Shown: positions 21,052 to 32,901, numbered from the stretch's first letter. The stretch is 64,000 nucleotides of DNA from Paraphysomonas bandaiensis (GCA_965644295.1 CBFFRP010000059.1:62001-126000); one strand, 5' to 3'. Made by a program: numbers and translations. The notes: generated from the sequence alone by a model not told the origin.

Positions 21052-24000
21052 CTATGTTACTACTGTTGTAAATAAAGGCAATTCGATCATCGGCCAAGTT
21101 GCCTTGGCCTGTTCTATATCAGAAGCCGCCTTCTTCGCCTTCCCTTGGCAAATCCACACTGCGGCCCTCACACCCAACGCGGCAGCGTGAACAGACGCCC
21201 CATGGTTGGATTCACTAATTGAGAGTACAATCGCTTTGGCTCTATTTGCGTCATCTATATCTCTGCTGTGTTGGTAGCGGCGAAGGTATGCAATCGAGGA
21301 AAGAACCAAACAACGTCCCTGCAATAAATGCGTCGACTCCGTGCTTCTATCTGTCATCGACCCGTAAAGCTCATGTGCAGTCATGAAATATTTCTCGGCA
21401 GAAGATGCGTCTCGGCTACAAGAATAGACCTGTCCAATCTCAATCGAAAGCATTGCAGTGTAGGCAGCGGAATTAGACTGTGCTATGCACGTCTCGTACG
21501 CTGAAATAGCCTTGGCGTAATCACACTCAGCAAAAAGCTTTCGCGCCGTGGATATATCTGGTGACCGGGTGGAAGAGTCGGATATGAGACTACGGAGTTG
21601 ATCACGTGAGCTGGTGAGAAATGACACATATGACGAATGCTTTGCTTCAACGAAATCAATTATGGTTGAGCACAAACTCAAGTAACTGTCGTCACTAAAG
21701 CATCCACAAGTCGGTGCAGGGAGTTCTATTTCATGCCTTTCCTCTGGCGTAGAACATACAGCCTGTTCGTACTCAGGAGAGTATTTGTTTCCCAAGACTG
21801 CATCAGAGTACATTTGACCAGCCAAAGCAGACCAAACAGCAGCGTTTGATGGGTCGTAGAATGCAGCTTTCAGGAGATATCTTTTGGTCGTCTCATCAGA
21901 CCGCACTCCATTACGAGATTTAGACACGGTTCGTAGGCATACTGCGTCACAGTATCCGGGCACCACAGTGTCCATTTTGCGCAGAGAAATCTCTTTACAT
22001 AGACATTCAGTACTCAAATTTCGGGAATTGTGGTTGCACAATAGCGGGCACTCAGAACTGAAATCCTCCATATCAACTGATGAAACCAACAGTTTTGACG
22101 TTAGAGACAGTGCGTCGCAAGAGCACGATTCTAGCATATCTTCATCGATACTCGCCAGTAACAACAATATTTCAACGTTATTGCCATGAGTTGACATAAA
22201 ATACTTCAACACAATAGAGGCGTCTTCTTTGCGATTGTGTTTCACAAGTGCTTTGCTAACAGTAACCACAGCATTCGCTGACCGAGATAAAGCATCAATG
22301 AGTAGTTTCAATGTAGGCGATGCATCCTCATTCACTTGAACAGACTCACACACCATACCACCAACTCGAAGCAGTAACTCCGAAAAGTAGCACTTATTTT
22401 TCTCAGTGACCAACGTTTCAAAACGCGCTGCCAAGTCAATATGCTCCAGCAGACCCATGACGTCACTGTCACTCAAACAAATTTCCACTGCTTGCCAAAT
22501 TTTCTGGGCACTTTCAATAAAATCACGATTCATACAACACTGGATTGGTGTCGAAATCTGATTCCTTTCTCTGCTCACATTGTCAGTTGCACCGAGCACA
22601 CGCTTGCGAAGGCTGGATGTCTCCAGTGAATGGGCATCAGTGGCGTCTGTAAAAGACTCGTCGCTCAGCGATGCACGTCTCATACCGTGACACATGTCAA
22701 TCCCACTTAATATATGCTTCGCTATTGTGTCTACTGAAGTTTCTGCGTATGCCTTCTCTTCATCGGATATACGCAACCGCGACGCATCCATATTTACCAA
22801 GATGACATCAAGAGCATCCACCCCTTTCTTGTACGCTGACAAGGCCATATCCCATGCACCACGAAACGTGTACGACCATCCAAGGAGTGCCCACGCCACG
22901 GGATGCAAGGGTCGTGTTTCTAAAAAAGACCGCAATGGTCTCTCCACAGCAAAACGAACTTCAACAGCTGTCACACAGTTAAGATGGACAGTAGAAAACG
23001 TATCCTGGATTTTATTATCAGGAGTTAAGATACCTTTTAGCCGCATCCAAGATATTGCAATGCCCAGAAGGGCATCAGGTGGCTTAGCAACCTCAAGCGC
23101 AGCTGAGTAGGCGTCATATTGTTGAATTTTCGCCAACATCAGTTCCTTCTCATCTGATGGAGGTGTACTGGCAGTTTCCTTCTCTATAAGAGCACCAAGC
23201 GTCATCCAATGCAAAGGATTCGACTCCATCAGCTGCACTGCGCTCATACATTGGCGTGCCTCCTTGTAAAGGCCATGCTGTACCAGCAGAAGACCCGCAT
23301 TGGCATATGCCGCTGGGTTTGCCTCCAACTCCGCCGCGCACACGAAGCACATTTCGCGAAGGGCGTCGTGCTGGCGCATACATAGTCCGATACCATTCCA
23401 ACAACCACTGTGATCAGGAAACTCTCCAGCCTCAAGCCCAGAAATAAATGCCGTCATGGCCCTCTGAAACGTCCCTAGTGGTGTTGTGGTTGTATCTATT
23501 CGTGCGGACTCTAGAAGGCGTTGGGAACTACATATGCCCGATCCTTGTCCCATAGCGGTGATTTCCATCAGGGCTTGCAAATACAACGCGTATCCCAAGT
23601 CATACCACGCCGCGACAACATCCTCAGTCACTGGAATGTAAACGTCACTCTCAGTTTGCTCTGAAGGTGTCTGAGCACCAGCCGCAATGCGAGACAGCAC
23701 GGACTGATACGCAACTTCTCCTTTCTTCAGCATATCCAGGATGTCCTCATACATAGAACAGGTAATATTGTTGGAATTATTGTCGCAGCTATCTTTCATA
23801 TCAAACGGGCTCAGATATCTACCAAAACAGCAAAGGTCTCCTTTCAATTTCATAATGCATGGCGGTACGGAGTCGGCGTTGCCCTCATAACAACGAACAA
23901 ACTTCTCAATAGCCCTTAATCCTTCCATAACGCTACGCGCTGCTCCTCTAGTCCACCCATAGGTCTGCCTATCGTACGCCATGGCAAGGCAAACTTCAGC

Positions 24001-27000
24001 AATCCCTTGCAGAGCAACCGGATCAGTATCTCCAGCGGCGGTTGAAGCTGATTCAAAGTGTTCCAAGGCCTGTGGCAGCATGCATAACCGCCGCTCGACT
24101 TCGGCCATTGGGCACAGCACCGGTACCGTGCTACCTCCTTGAGAAGTGGCTACATCGCATGCGCGTTGAAAGGATTTGAGCGCAGCCGTATTTTGGTCTA
24201 ACCATGAGTAACTCTCGCCCAGGCCAAACCAACAACAGGAATTGTTCGCATCCAATTCAAGTGCTTTCTGGAAAGTATCAATTGCACTCTCATATTCCTC
24301 CAGTATCATGTGTAGCTGGCCAGCGAGAACATAACTCCAGCTGCAATGAGATGCGGTCAAAGTGTTTACTTGGTTCCACAATTTTGTTGCTTGGATTACA
24401 TCACCTGTCTCAATATATAGTTGAGACAGAGAAACGCCCGCTTCGCTGTCCATCGGGTTATACGCCAAAGCTTTCAAATAGCACTTGACTGCTCTATTGA
24501 TATCTTTCACCTGTGTGTGATAATAATGTCCTATAAAGCTATACACGCTTCCAAAGTTTGGGCTGAGTTTAGCTGCAGCCAGAAGCATTGCGATACATTT
24601 ACTCTTTTCACTGCGCATTGTTCCTCCCGCCAACCACATTGCGACGCCAATGCGATATTTGATTTCCGCTTCGATTTCAATGTGGAATTCGTCAGTCGAA
24701 GACAAAGCTGCCGAAAGAGCGGATATGACAGATACAGCAGTGGATTCAGACACAGTTTTATTTTTCAATAGGTTTAGAGAAGAAAGGATATCGTCAACAG
24801 CAGGAGGACTATCTGTCGATGTTGTGGATTTTACAGCATGCATGAGAACACTCCATGCCCGTTCCGCCTGAAGCCAGCTGGACCTCACAGGAAGACTACG
24901 AGAAAGAAACGTATCGACGCACCTCTGAGCTTCAGAGTGGAGTCCGATGTCAGACAATATTGACACATACACCCATTGCGAAACTGGGTGCAAAGGTCTG
25001 GCAATATACTCGGCACTGGCCACGTACATTTCCTCACGGTGCAAGAGCTGCTTCTTATACTTCCTAGCAATTGGGTCTACTGTGAGCTCTGCTGCAACTA
25101 GTGCTGAAGATTTGTCGGAAAGCTCTAGAAGTTCGATGGACATGCATTCTACCACACACGCCTCGGCTTGATTCACGCACTCCAGGGATCGCACTCGAGA
25201 GAGCGGAACCAGTTCACGGATCACAGCACGTAGTGGATTTACAAACTCGGGGGGGAAAATACGACGCAGTGCTGACACAGCGCTCATTGCATGCTGAGTA
25301 AGATACAGTGACTCTCCCACTGATAGTCCTCCCAGGGCCTCCCCTCGGAATCGTACCACACTGCCCACAGAGGCACATGCGAGTAAACAGAGCGTACGTG
25401 CCATCGTGCCTGTAGCATTGAGATACGTTGCACCCAGCTGAGCAGTACTTGCTGATGAGGCATTTAGAGTTGACTCTCGAGCAGAAGTAGTCATTTCCAT
25501 GTGTGTGCTGACAGCATGCTTCCAAGAAGCAGCGCACTGAGCACCAAAACTAGCGGTTTCTCTTAAATACCCACCCTCCATAGCATTCATTGCTTTACAT
25601 GACATGAGGAGACACACCAGGATGTCAGCGGACATAGAAATATCGGGAAATTCAACAGGTATTTCTGTCGAAAAAGATGAATAGAGAGCGCACAGACGTA
25701 GGGCAGACTCTAAATGGTCAGATATATCGCAGAATTTTACATCCCCGAGGAGGAACCAGCACTCCACTAGGAAGGCTTGTGCGGTAAGCACTCCAGTACA
25801 CACTTTCATCGCAGTTGCGGTAAGAGAAGAAAATTCTATGTCAACAAGGCAAGCAGTAAGGGGCTGGAATGATCGAACTAAGCAAGTAGCATGTTTGTAA
25901 ACATCATATATATCCACACTTTTCGACTTGAAAATGACTTGGGATCGCGACTTTAGCATATGATCAACCAAAAGCTGAACTACATCAACAGTACTACTAT
26001 CTTGTAGGCGTTCAAGCGGCAATTCTGCCAAGACCATGTCCAGGGAATGCAACGCAATATCTACCAGCTGTGCGTTTTCCAGCACATCCCCATCCAGAAG
26101 GCAACTATCAGTTGGTAGTGACGACTTACTGCCGATAGATGCATACTTTGTCCTCCTTGACGCCTCCCCGTATGAGTCTCGTAGACATCGCAAAATTGAC
26201 AGCATGGCCATATTGTGACCAGTATACTTCAGCTTAAATTCATGCAGATGAGAGCATACAAATTCTGCCCCTTTAAGATAGTCACAACTCTTCTCATATG
26301 TAGATGCTATATTCTCTGCTAAAACTATAGAGCGATCCAAGTTTCCTTTCCTGACGGAACGATAACATTAAACTGCAGTCAATTCTACACTATTACAACT
26401 CACTCTTTCGTAAAATCTAATAAGTGTAGAAGAGCTTCTGAAAGTTTCTTCCAATTTCCAGTTTTCTCGTATATTTCACTTAAGCTCTGAACAGTATCAG
26501 CATTAGATAAATAACTCAAACTAAAAAATAAATAACATAACACCATTATAACATAATAACATATAATAAAACACCATCATCATAATGATAATACATCACA
26601 TACAAATACAAATCTTAATAATTACACATCACACAACACCATCACAATGTAGTAACAATATTAAACAATGCGTAACAAACAATATGTAATATAACAATAC
26701 ATAACACATATAACAATATACATACACCATAACATATATAACATAACCATATATAACATAACCCTAAATAACACATATATCAATATACATACAACACAAC
26801 AATATATACCCATACATAGCATATCAAATAGTCTGATATACCTTCCATATCTTTTGATGATATTGACCGGCTTTATCAGCAGCTAATGCATCAATGAATG
26901 ATTTCTCAGATGCTTCCAATTTCTCTATTTGTATGGCACAATTCCCATGTAACAGCAGCAGAGGCAGAGGCGGAGATGAGTCGCTAGTTAATGCCTTTGT

Positions 27001-27078
27001 ACATATCTCATATGCCTGTATATAATCCTTATCTTGAAAAGCTTTTTGAGCTTCTTTAATGAGGGATACAGTTGACAT
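21052..27078 (-). CDS. SKI3: SKI3/TTC37 homologue, TPR scaffold of the SKI complex
   Basis: SKI3 (TTC37) is the tetratricopeptide scaffold of the SKI complex, which feeds mRNA to the cytoplasmic exosome. Three exons were read (27078-26842, 26486-26404, 26350-21052), about 1872 aa. The N-terminus MSTVSLIKEAQKAFQDKDY starts TPR-like helices (LLLHGNCAIQ, IWK/SLSEIYEKTGNWKKL). Strong family similarity lies in the middle: YRIGVAMWLAGG, FGSVYSFIGHYYHTQVKDIN, RAVKCYLKALAYNPMDSEAG and CCWFGLGESYSWLDQNTAAL, matching the TTC37 order. Further TPR units run to the C-terminus. It is somewhat longer than human TTC37 (about 1560 aa). Intron 1 (355 nt) is unusually long and low-complexity. Its acceptor (after gttcag at 26487) was chosen because the nearer ag at a ttttttag tract gives an early stop. 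Confidence 0.88.
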
Positions 27079-27160
27079 ATTGGTCTCTGATTGAGGTGTA
27101 CAGAGAGAAGAATGAGATGCACCTCCAAGACATGCATTAACAACACGTGAATACAAGCTG

Positions 27161-27795
27161 TATGTATGTATGTATGTATGTATGTATGTATGTATGTATG
27201 TATGTATGTATGTATGTATGTATGTATGTATGTATGTATGTATGTATGTATGTATGTATGTATGTATGTATGCATGTATGTATGTATGTATGTATGTATG
27301 TATGTATGTATGTATGTATGTATGTATGCATGTATGTACGTATGTATGTATGTATGTATGTATGTATGTACGTATGTATGTATGTATGTATGTATGTATG
27401 TATGTATGTATGTATGTATGTATGTATGTATGTATGCATGTATGTATGTATGTATGTATGTATGTATGTATGTATGTATGTATGCATGTATGTACGTATG
27501 TATGTATGTATGTATGTATGTATGTACGTATGTATGTATGTATGTATGTATGTATGTATGTATGTATGTATGTATGTATGTATGTATGTATGTATGTATG
27601 TATGCATGTATGTATGTATGTATGTATGTATGTATGTATGTATGTATGTATGTAGGTATGTATGTATGTATGTATGTATGTATGTATGTATGTAGGTATG
27701 TATGTATGTATGTATGTATGTATGTATGTATGTATGTATGTAGGTATGTATGTATGTATGTATGTATGTATGTAGGTATGTATGTATGTATGTAG
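27161..27795. repeat. ~635-bp (ATGT)n microsatellite
   Basis: This is a near-pure atgt/tatg tract with scattered single-base variants (tgcatg, tgtacg, tgtagg). It occupies most of the space between the divergent SKI3 (-) and SIR2-like (+) starts. Every frame is open on both strands (Cys-Met-Tyr-Val or His-Thr-Tyr-Ile runs), but this is a repeat artefact, not coding. Blocks with identical variant order recur inside the tract, pointing to internal duplication. Confidence 0.97.
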
Positions 27796-27958
27796 GGATT
27801 CCTGGATGTATCTTTGAGCTTCTCTAGGACATTTTTTTGTTGTTGTATCCAGTATTTTATACGTGGATAAGATGGTGTGATTTAGAGGCACACAGAACGG
27901 CATTGTTCATATTCCAAGTAAGCTGGTGTAAGCTGTGCGTGTTTCTTTACAAGTTAAA

Positions 27959-29203
27959 ATGGAGCCTTATCAAAGGACTGCACTTATTCAGGCTGTCTTA
28001 AACGCTGTTGATGGTTGTTATGATAATTCAGATAACGCTGTTCGCAATCTTGTTCGTAGTGGTGTCAAACTCACCAGTGATGAGGTCAATGCTATTATGG
28101 CGTCGTTTTTGATGGAGAGAAGCGACTATCGATGCATCAAGGCTTATGGCGAAGGACATGGCCATGAGTTTTTGAAACAATTTGGGGCAAAAGTGCCTCG
28201 CTGTTCATATAATCAACTACACAGCAACGGTTTGGGTTCCTACTTTCATAAGAATTTCATTGAAGGTAACGGACTGGTTTTAAATCAAACACTGTATGGG
28301 TTGTTTTGTGGGTTATTCCATTTGGGCGGCGTATGGACCACGACTGAAGCTGCTGTCGCTTACATTATGAATAAGCAAAATGAATATTTCTGCAAGCTGA
28401 AGGAACAAATCCGAAACCAACGTCTTGTGGTAATGACTGGTACTGGCGTTTCTCTTGGAATAGTTAACGATAACAAGCTTTCGTGGGAAGGACTGTTGAA
28501 TGCAATTCGTACAATTCTGAACAGCCGTCGCTACAATATTATTCCTGATGATGAATGGGTTGGTAGACCCGAAGATAAGGCGCGGAAGTTGAACGATATT
28601 GTGAACACTAACTTTGCACATCTGGATTATCGTCAATTTGTGTCTGTCATTATGAGAGAGATTATTCCCCCTGATTGTAGTCCTCTTGCTTTGGCGATTT
28701 CCAACCTTAACCTACCCATTGCAACCACCAACTATGACCTCATTTTGGATCAGTGTTTGCACAGATTTGAGCAGAATTTATCGAATATCGCAATTCGGTT
28801 CTCTAGTCAACATCACCCTGAGTTTGTTTATCATGTTCACGGAGTTTGGTTTGACTCGAACAGTGTTGTGCTGAGCAATGATGATTATGAAAGAACTCAA
28901 TATGAGTTTGAGTATGCAATCGGTAAGCTTTTCTTTGACTCTGCAGGAGCTAAACAGCACAGGTCATTGCTATTTGTTGGAAGCAAGTATGGCATGGTTG
29001 ATGCGCACTTCAGTACACTTTACACTGACCCTCGTTTCGCCCATCTATGTCACTTCGCTCTACTGAAAACCGAAGATGTCACACACCTGATGGATATTCC
29101 CGAGTTCTATGATGCCGTCCGCAACAACAGACTCATTCCTGTAATCTATGGTGACCGTTACGACTTACTGCCGTACTTTCTTCAAGAGTTAGTACGCCCC
29201 TGA
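27959..29203 (+). CDS. SIR2-like domain protein (predicted NAD-binding), intronless
   Basis: This is a single 414-aa exon. Residues from about 155 match the SIR2-like fold: VVMTGTGVSL (nucleotide-binding glycine loop), LSWEGLLNAI, then IATTNYDLILDQ (about 254-265), YHVHGVWF with the conserved His-Gly, and RSLLFVGSKYGMVDAHF. Proteins of this group (SIR2_2-like) occur in bacterial antiphage systems, where they degrade NAD+, and in scattered eukaryotes. Deacetylase or NADase activity cannot be decided here. The N-terminal ~150 residues are not recognised. I start at the ATG at 27959. The gene has no intron, in contrast to most neighbours, and lies directly after the long microsatellite. That is compatible with acquisition by transfer or retroposition but does not prove it. 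Confidence 0.75.
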   Translation: MEPYQRTALIQAVLNAVDGCYDNSDNAVRNLVRSGVKLTSDEVNAIMASFLMERSDYRCIKAYGEGHGHEFLKQFGAKVPRCSYNQLHSNGLGSYFHKNFIEGNGLVLNQTLYGLFCGLFHLGGVWTTTEAAVAYIMNKQNEYFCKLKEQIRNQRLVVMTGTGVSLGIVNDNKLSWEGLLNAIRTILNSRRYNIIPDDEWVGRPEDKARKLNDIVNTNFAHLDYRQFVSVIMREIIPPDCSPLALAISNLNLPIATTNYDLILDQCLHRFEQNLSNIAIRFSSQHHPEFVYHVHGVWFDSNSVVLSNDDYERTQYEFEYAIGKLFFDSAGAKQHRSLLFVGSKYGMVDAHFSTLYTDPRFAHLCHFALLKTEDVTHLMDIPEFYDAVRNNRLIPVIYGDRYDLLPYFLQELVRP

Positions 29204-29443
29204 AGCCACAATTAGGAACCCAAGACTTTTCTCCGGGGACTGTGATAAGCTAGCTAGTGCGTTGCAGCAAGAGTTTGCCGTGCCGGATGATATATTTTGT
29301 GTACTTGTCTCGCCGGCTGTACTTCTACAATAAGCAGACTCCGTTCGCCTCAAGAACGATTTATATCACATTTTTATAATAAACATTTAATTAGACTCTA
29401 CTATATGAGAAATTATCCTATCCATTTAATTTATACCCAACAA

Positions 29444-29656
29444 TATATCTGCCCCATTCCGTGGGCGTACCCTAGTGAAGTGCTAGTGTTGACTAAGCTA
29501 AGCAACGTATAGATTGTTAATAAAATCTCAGCGTATTCTTTGTGTGTTAACGCAAAGGAAGCTCTAGCTAGATCTACACTATACTTGCATAGCCTATATG
29601 AGATTACGAGAAACCCCGCGCATTCTAGGGGAGGTAGGTGGGGGCGGCCAATGTCA
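29444..29656. repeat. Dispersed direct repeat, copy A
   Basis: This shares long blocks with 31418-31630, for example cctagtgaagtgctagtgtt, gctagatctacactatac and ggggaggtaggtggggg. Both end at ccaatgtcac. The two copies are about 1.97 kb apart and bracket the 174-aa gene. They may be solo terminal repeats of an unknown element or a segmental duplication. Confidence 0.75.
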
Positions 29657-29833
29657 CTCTAGACCTATACTGGGTCATACTGGTTATAAGAAGCTCCGCG
29701 TAATCTTCGATAGGTAAACATGGTCCTACTAGAATCTGCACGAATTACATATGTAAAAGTCATGCATAGTTATGAGAAATCCCGCGTAATCTCAGCTAAT
29801 GTGAACACAGATGCAGAGGAAACAGAAATCTAT

Positions 29834-30045
29834 GATGTATGTATGTATGTATGTATGTATGTATGTATGTATGTATGTATGTATGTATGTATGTATGTAT
29901 GTATGTATGTATGTATGTATGTATGTATGTATGTATGTATGTATGTATGTATGTATGTATGTATGTATGTATGTATGCATGTATGTATGTATGTATGTAT
30001 GTATGTATGTATGTATGTATGCATGTATGTGTGTATGTAGGTTGG
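29834..30045. repeat. (ATGT)n microsatellite
   Basis: About 200 bp of atgt repeat ends in a gtaggttggtaggtagg tail, similar to the tract at 27.2-27.8 kb. Frames across it are artefacts. Confidence 0.95.
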
Positions 30046-30144
30046 TAGGTAGGTAGGTACATAGTGTGTATCTGGAGTCTATGTGTGAATGTTCCATGTA
30101 GAGTTGTGCTTCTGTCTCAGTGATATTCATATGAGTAGAGTATA

Positions 30145-30669
30145 ATGGGAAACACTCCTCTTTTCTCAGACACAAATGATCGTGAATACAAAACCGGTCG
30201 TCGTCTATTCGTAGGTATCTCTACTAACTCACGAGAGGCTACAGAGATGGCTATAGAATACGCCCGTAAGGAATGTGTGAAGCCTCATGGTCCACATGCA
30301 TCTGTGATGGAATACACTGATATGATACATACCATGATAGAGTATTTAACAAGAGTATATCCTGAATATCACATGACTCCATTGCAATATGCTTCATCCA
30401 AAGATTCTCAGATAGCAGCTACAGTGATCTCTGATACTATAAAGTCACTACAAACAGCTTCTAGAAATATTAAAGAACAACCATCACAAGATATGGTGAA
30501 ATCATTACGTAAAAGACAAATGTTATATGATTTTGAAAAACGAGGGCTCGAACCACCTCCAGAAAGAACGACAGAGAGAGAGAAAATCGCCCCCACAGTC
30601 ACTAAGGATCGCGCCATTGAGGCGAAAGCCAGATTAATAGCATTCCGGGCTCAGAAAGATCAGTCATGA
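30145..30669 (+). CDS. Hypothetical protein, 174 aa, single exon
   Basis: An uninterrupted frame starts MGNTPLFSDTNDREY and ends RAQKDQS. The composition is ordinary and non-repetitive, with helix-friendly stretches and a charged, Arg/Lys/Glu-rich C-terminal third. A PPPE segment sits near residue 135. I see no signal peptide, membrane helix or known motif, and I do not recognise the family. It lies between the two copies of the ~210-bp direct repeat and just after a microsatellite. A possible extension by introns was not found. Calling it a gene rests on length, an ATG start and non-repetitive amino-acid use. Confidence 0.55.
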   Translation: MGNTPLFSDTNDREYKTGRRLFVGISTNSREATEMAIEYARKECVKPHGPHASVMEYTDMIHTMIEYLTRVYPEYHMTPLQYASSKDSQIAATVISDTIKSLQTASRNIKEQPSQDMVKSLRKRQMLYDFEKRGLEPPPERTTEREKIAPTVTKDRAIEAKARLIAFRAQKDQS

Positions 30670-31030
30670 TGAAAGTGTATAAAATCTGTATTTTCGTATA
30701 TTTTAGATTGATATGAATGTATATCCGTTATATTTGGTCGTGTACAGCACTATTCTGGAAAGCGCCTGAAGCTTCCAAAGGAGGTATAAAAGTATTTTCA
30801 ACATCAAGCTATAATTTTATTATCTTTCGTGAAGACTAACTCGAAGTAAAAAGCAGAATAGTTGTGAATGTTTTATTATTAGCAATTGGTGTTTTATAAT
30901 TAGCAACTGAAATATACCAAAGCATGCACTGGGAACACTAGTCCAATTTGCGTTGAGCACCTAGCCAAGTATCATAGACGAATAAATTACGTTACATGCA
31001 TCAAAGCTAACGTCAAACGGTACGACGACA
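30670..31030. other. Intergenic, no gene seen
   Basis: This AT-rich spacer lies between the 174-aa gene and a lone satellite unit. Confidence 0.5.
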
Positions 31031-31410
31031 AATAGGCCCGCATATAGTACATCAGTCTCCCTGAAATTGCTGTTAGACAGACACACACACAAATATCACG
31101 CATCAGGTACACATAAGATAAGGTTTATGCCACGTCGCATATAATTTTACAACACTATTGAGAGACTCAGGTCTTGAACGATAAACAATCCATATAAGCG
31201 TCAAGATTTCACCGTCAGCTATAAGATATGTCATATATTAAACTGATAGAACCATCACAGTCTCTAATACACAAGTATACCATCATGATGTCAATGATAC
31301 CTTGATAATATCCCGCAAATATAATATTCACCGCATGATGCCATACGCTACCCGCGCGTTACGCGCCATTCATACAACCATTTAATCAACACATACCCCA
31401 TTATAAGCAG
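31031..31410. repeat. Isolated, diverged partial unit of the 554-bp satellite
   Basis: From ccgcatatagtacatcagtc to about ccccattataagcag this matches the satellite found at 36.6-48.7 kb, with scattered substitutions (e.g. tcaagatttc for tcaagttttc). It lies about 5 kb outside the array. A single partial unit is present. Confidence 0.9.
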
Positions 31411-31417
31411 ACGTGTT

Positions 31418-31630
31418 ACTATCTCATTCCGATAGCGTACCCTAGTGAAGTGCTAGTGTTGACAAAGCTAAGTAACATATAGATTATTTAAAAAACTATT
31501 CTTTGTCTAAATTTGTGTGTCGGCACCAAGAAAACTCTAGCTAGATCTACACTATACTTGCATAGCCTATATGAGATTACGAGAACCCCCGCGCATTCAA
31601 GGGGAGGTAGGTGGGGGCAGCCAATGTCAC
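31418..31630. repeat. Dispersed direct repeat, copy B
   Basis: This is the partner of copy A at 29444-29656. The copies differ by substitutions and a few small indels, mostly in the middle. It ends at ccaatgtcac, directly beside the long-TIR element. Confidence 0.75.
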
Positions 31631-31634
31631 ACTA

Positions 31635-32410
31635 GTGTGACGCTCTGGCGTTAAACTATTATTCCTGTGATTGAGATCTGGCTGGTGCTAGCTATGGTTC
31701 GGAGCGGGTTGCACTTGTATGGGCTACGCTAGGAAGAGTGAGACCTCTCGCTGAAGATTTCTATTGTGTTTGTGTATACTATTATTACATTAGAGTCTAA
31801 CAATGATGAATGCAAGAAGTTAGAGTTCACTGCACTTCACAGGAATATATATGAAGACCGCACAGAGAGTACCAATGGCCTCATAACAAGATGAATGGAC
31901 CCTCAGATGATACAATGTGTACATATACCATACAGGTCATGTCATGTATACATACAGATCGTGCTTATGACAAGACTTGGATCTTATACAAGCACGTGTA
32001 CAATATGCCATACAGTATGCAGGTGATAAAAGTGTGATGATGAATATAGATGGTGATACACATACATATAGAGATATCAGAAGGTATGGATGAATATGAA
32101 TGTACTACATTGATATCTAATTCCTCCTATCTGCAGCTAGAGAAGAATTAGTACCAACACCGCATGTGGTGTTATATGTGTGAAGTGTAGTATGTATGCA
32201 ATAATGGATACAGTGTAATATATGTCATATATGTAGTGTGGGTGATACAGTGATAGTGACAGTGATACACACATATATAGCATATCACTAGTAAGAGGTC
32301 TCACTCATCCTAGCGTAGCCCATATACAAGTGCAACTCGCTCCGAACCATAGCTAGCATCAGCCAGATCTTAATCACAGGAATAATAGTTTAACGCCACA
32401 GCGTTACAAC
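31635..32410. mobile_element. Long-TIR (fold-back) element with exon-like interior
   Basis: Arms 31635-31748 and 32295-32410 are inverted repeats of about 115 bp with few mismatches. They share ggcgttaaactattattcct, gctagctatggttcgg and gcacttgtat. Long TIRs with no transposase suggest a Mutator-like or fold-back element. The interior (about 31970-32190) reads, on the + strand, ARVQYAIQYAGDKSVMMNID then GDTHTYRDI. An apparent GT-AG intron (32084-32142) follows, then REELVPTPHVVLYV and a stop. This looks like a captured or decayed gene piece, though no family was recognised. No clear target duplication was found. Confidence 0.6.
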
Positions 32411-32411
32411 G

Positions 32412-32901
32412 CAGGTTGTAGGTAATTGTAATTGCCATTATTGTTTGCTGTCCCAATTAATTGGTACTAAACAACGTACTCAAGTAGCTATATACTACCT
32501 GCCAGCATATAGCTTGCTCAACTGTTATTTCATACTAGAGGCAACGATTGATGCACTAAATTCCGAGGAGTCATACTCTTGCGCAAATCATACTCTGGCA
32601 GACGTTGTAAATGAAGCTCCTTTTCCTGAAGCCCGGCGAATTGTAGAATTCGTCTATCAGTTTCAGAATGAACACATTTGATATGTAGATGGTCCTACCT
32701 TAATTAGCTACATGCAGTTTGTACTGCGTATGATTATGTGTAATAATGAATATATGCACTTTGATTATGAATAATGTAATAATGAGTATCAAATTGATTG
32801 TATTAAAAGACATTTCAATTAATTGACACTTCATTGAAGTAGGCTGTAGCCAATTATAATCGCAATTACAATAATCAACAATTTATTGCTACGCAGCCCT
32901 G
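32412..32901. mobile_element. hAT-like non-autonomous element or remnant
   Basis: The right end reads gctacgcagccctg, the same terminus as the hAT at 2515. The left end begins caggttgtaggtaattgtaa, a weak match to the inverted right end, and abuts the long-TIR element. Flanking octamers differ, so boundaries or target duplication are damaged. An internal 78-aa frame (32445-32681) has no recognisable transposase motif. Confidence 0.5.

Larger units (their letters stand above)
29204..30144. other. Intergenic with direct repeat and microsatellite
   Basis: This contains copy A of a ~210-bp direct repeat (29444-29656) and an (ATGT)n tract (29834-30045). No gene was recognised. Short phrases such as gagaaaccccgcgcatt and gagaaatcccgcgtaat recur here, suggesting older duplications. 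Confidence 0.5.

Noticed and set aside
27137-27795. Very long open frames of Cys-Met-Tyr-Val or His-Thr-Tyr-Ile repeats on both strands
   Set aside because: They are translations of the (ATGT)n microsatellite, open in every frame; no ordinary coding sequence supports them. The same holds for 29.8-30.05 kb.
32445-32681. 78-aa frame as an hAT transposase piece
   Set aside because: It lies within the hAT-like ends, but the peptide shows no BED, catalytic or dimerisation motif.
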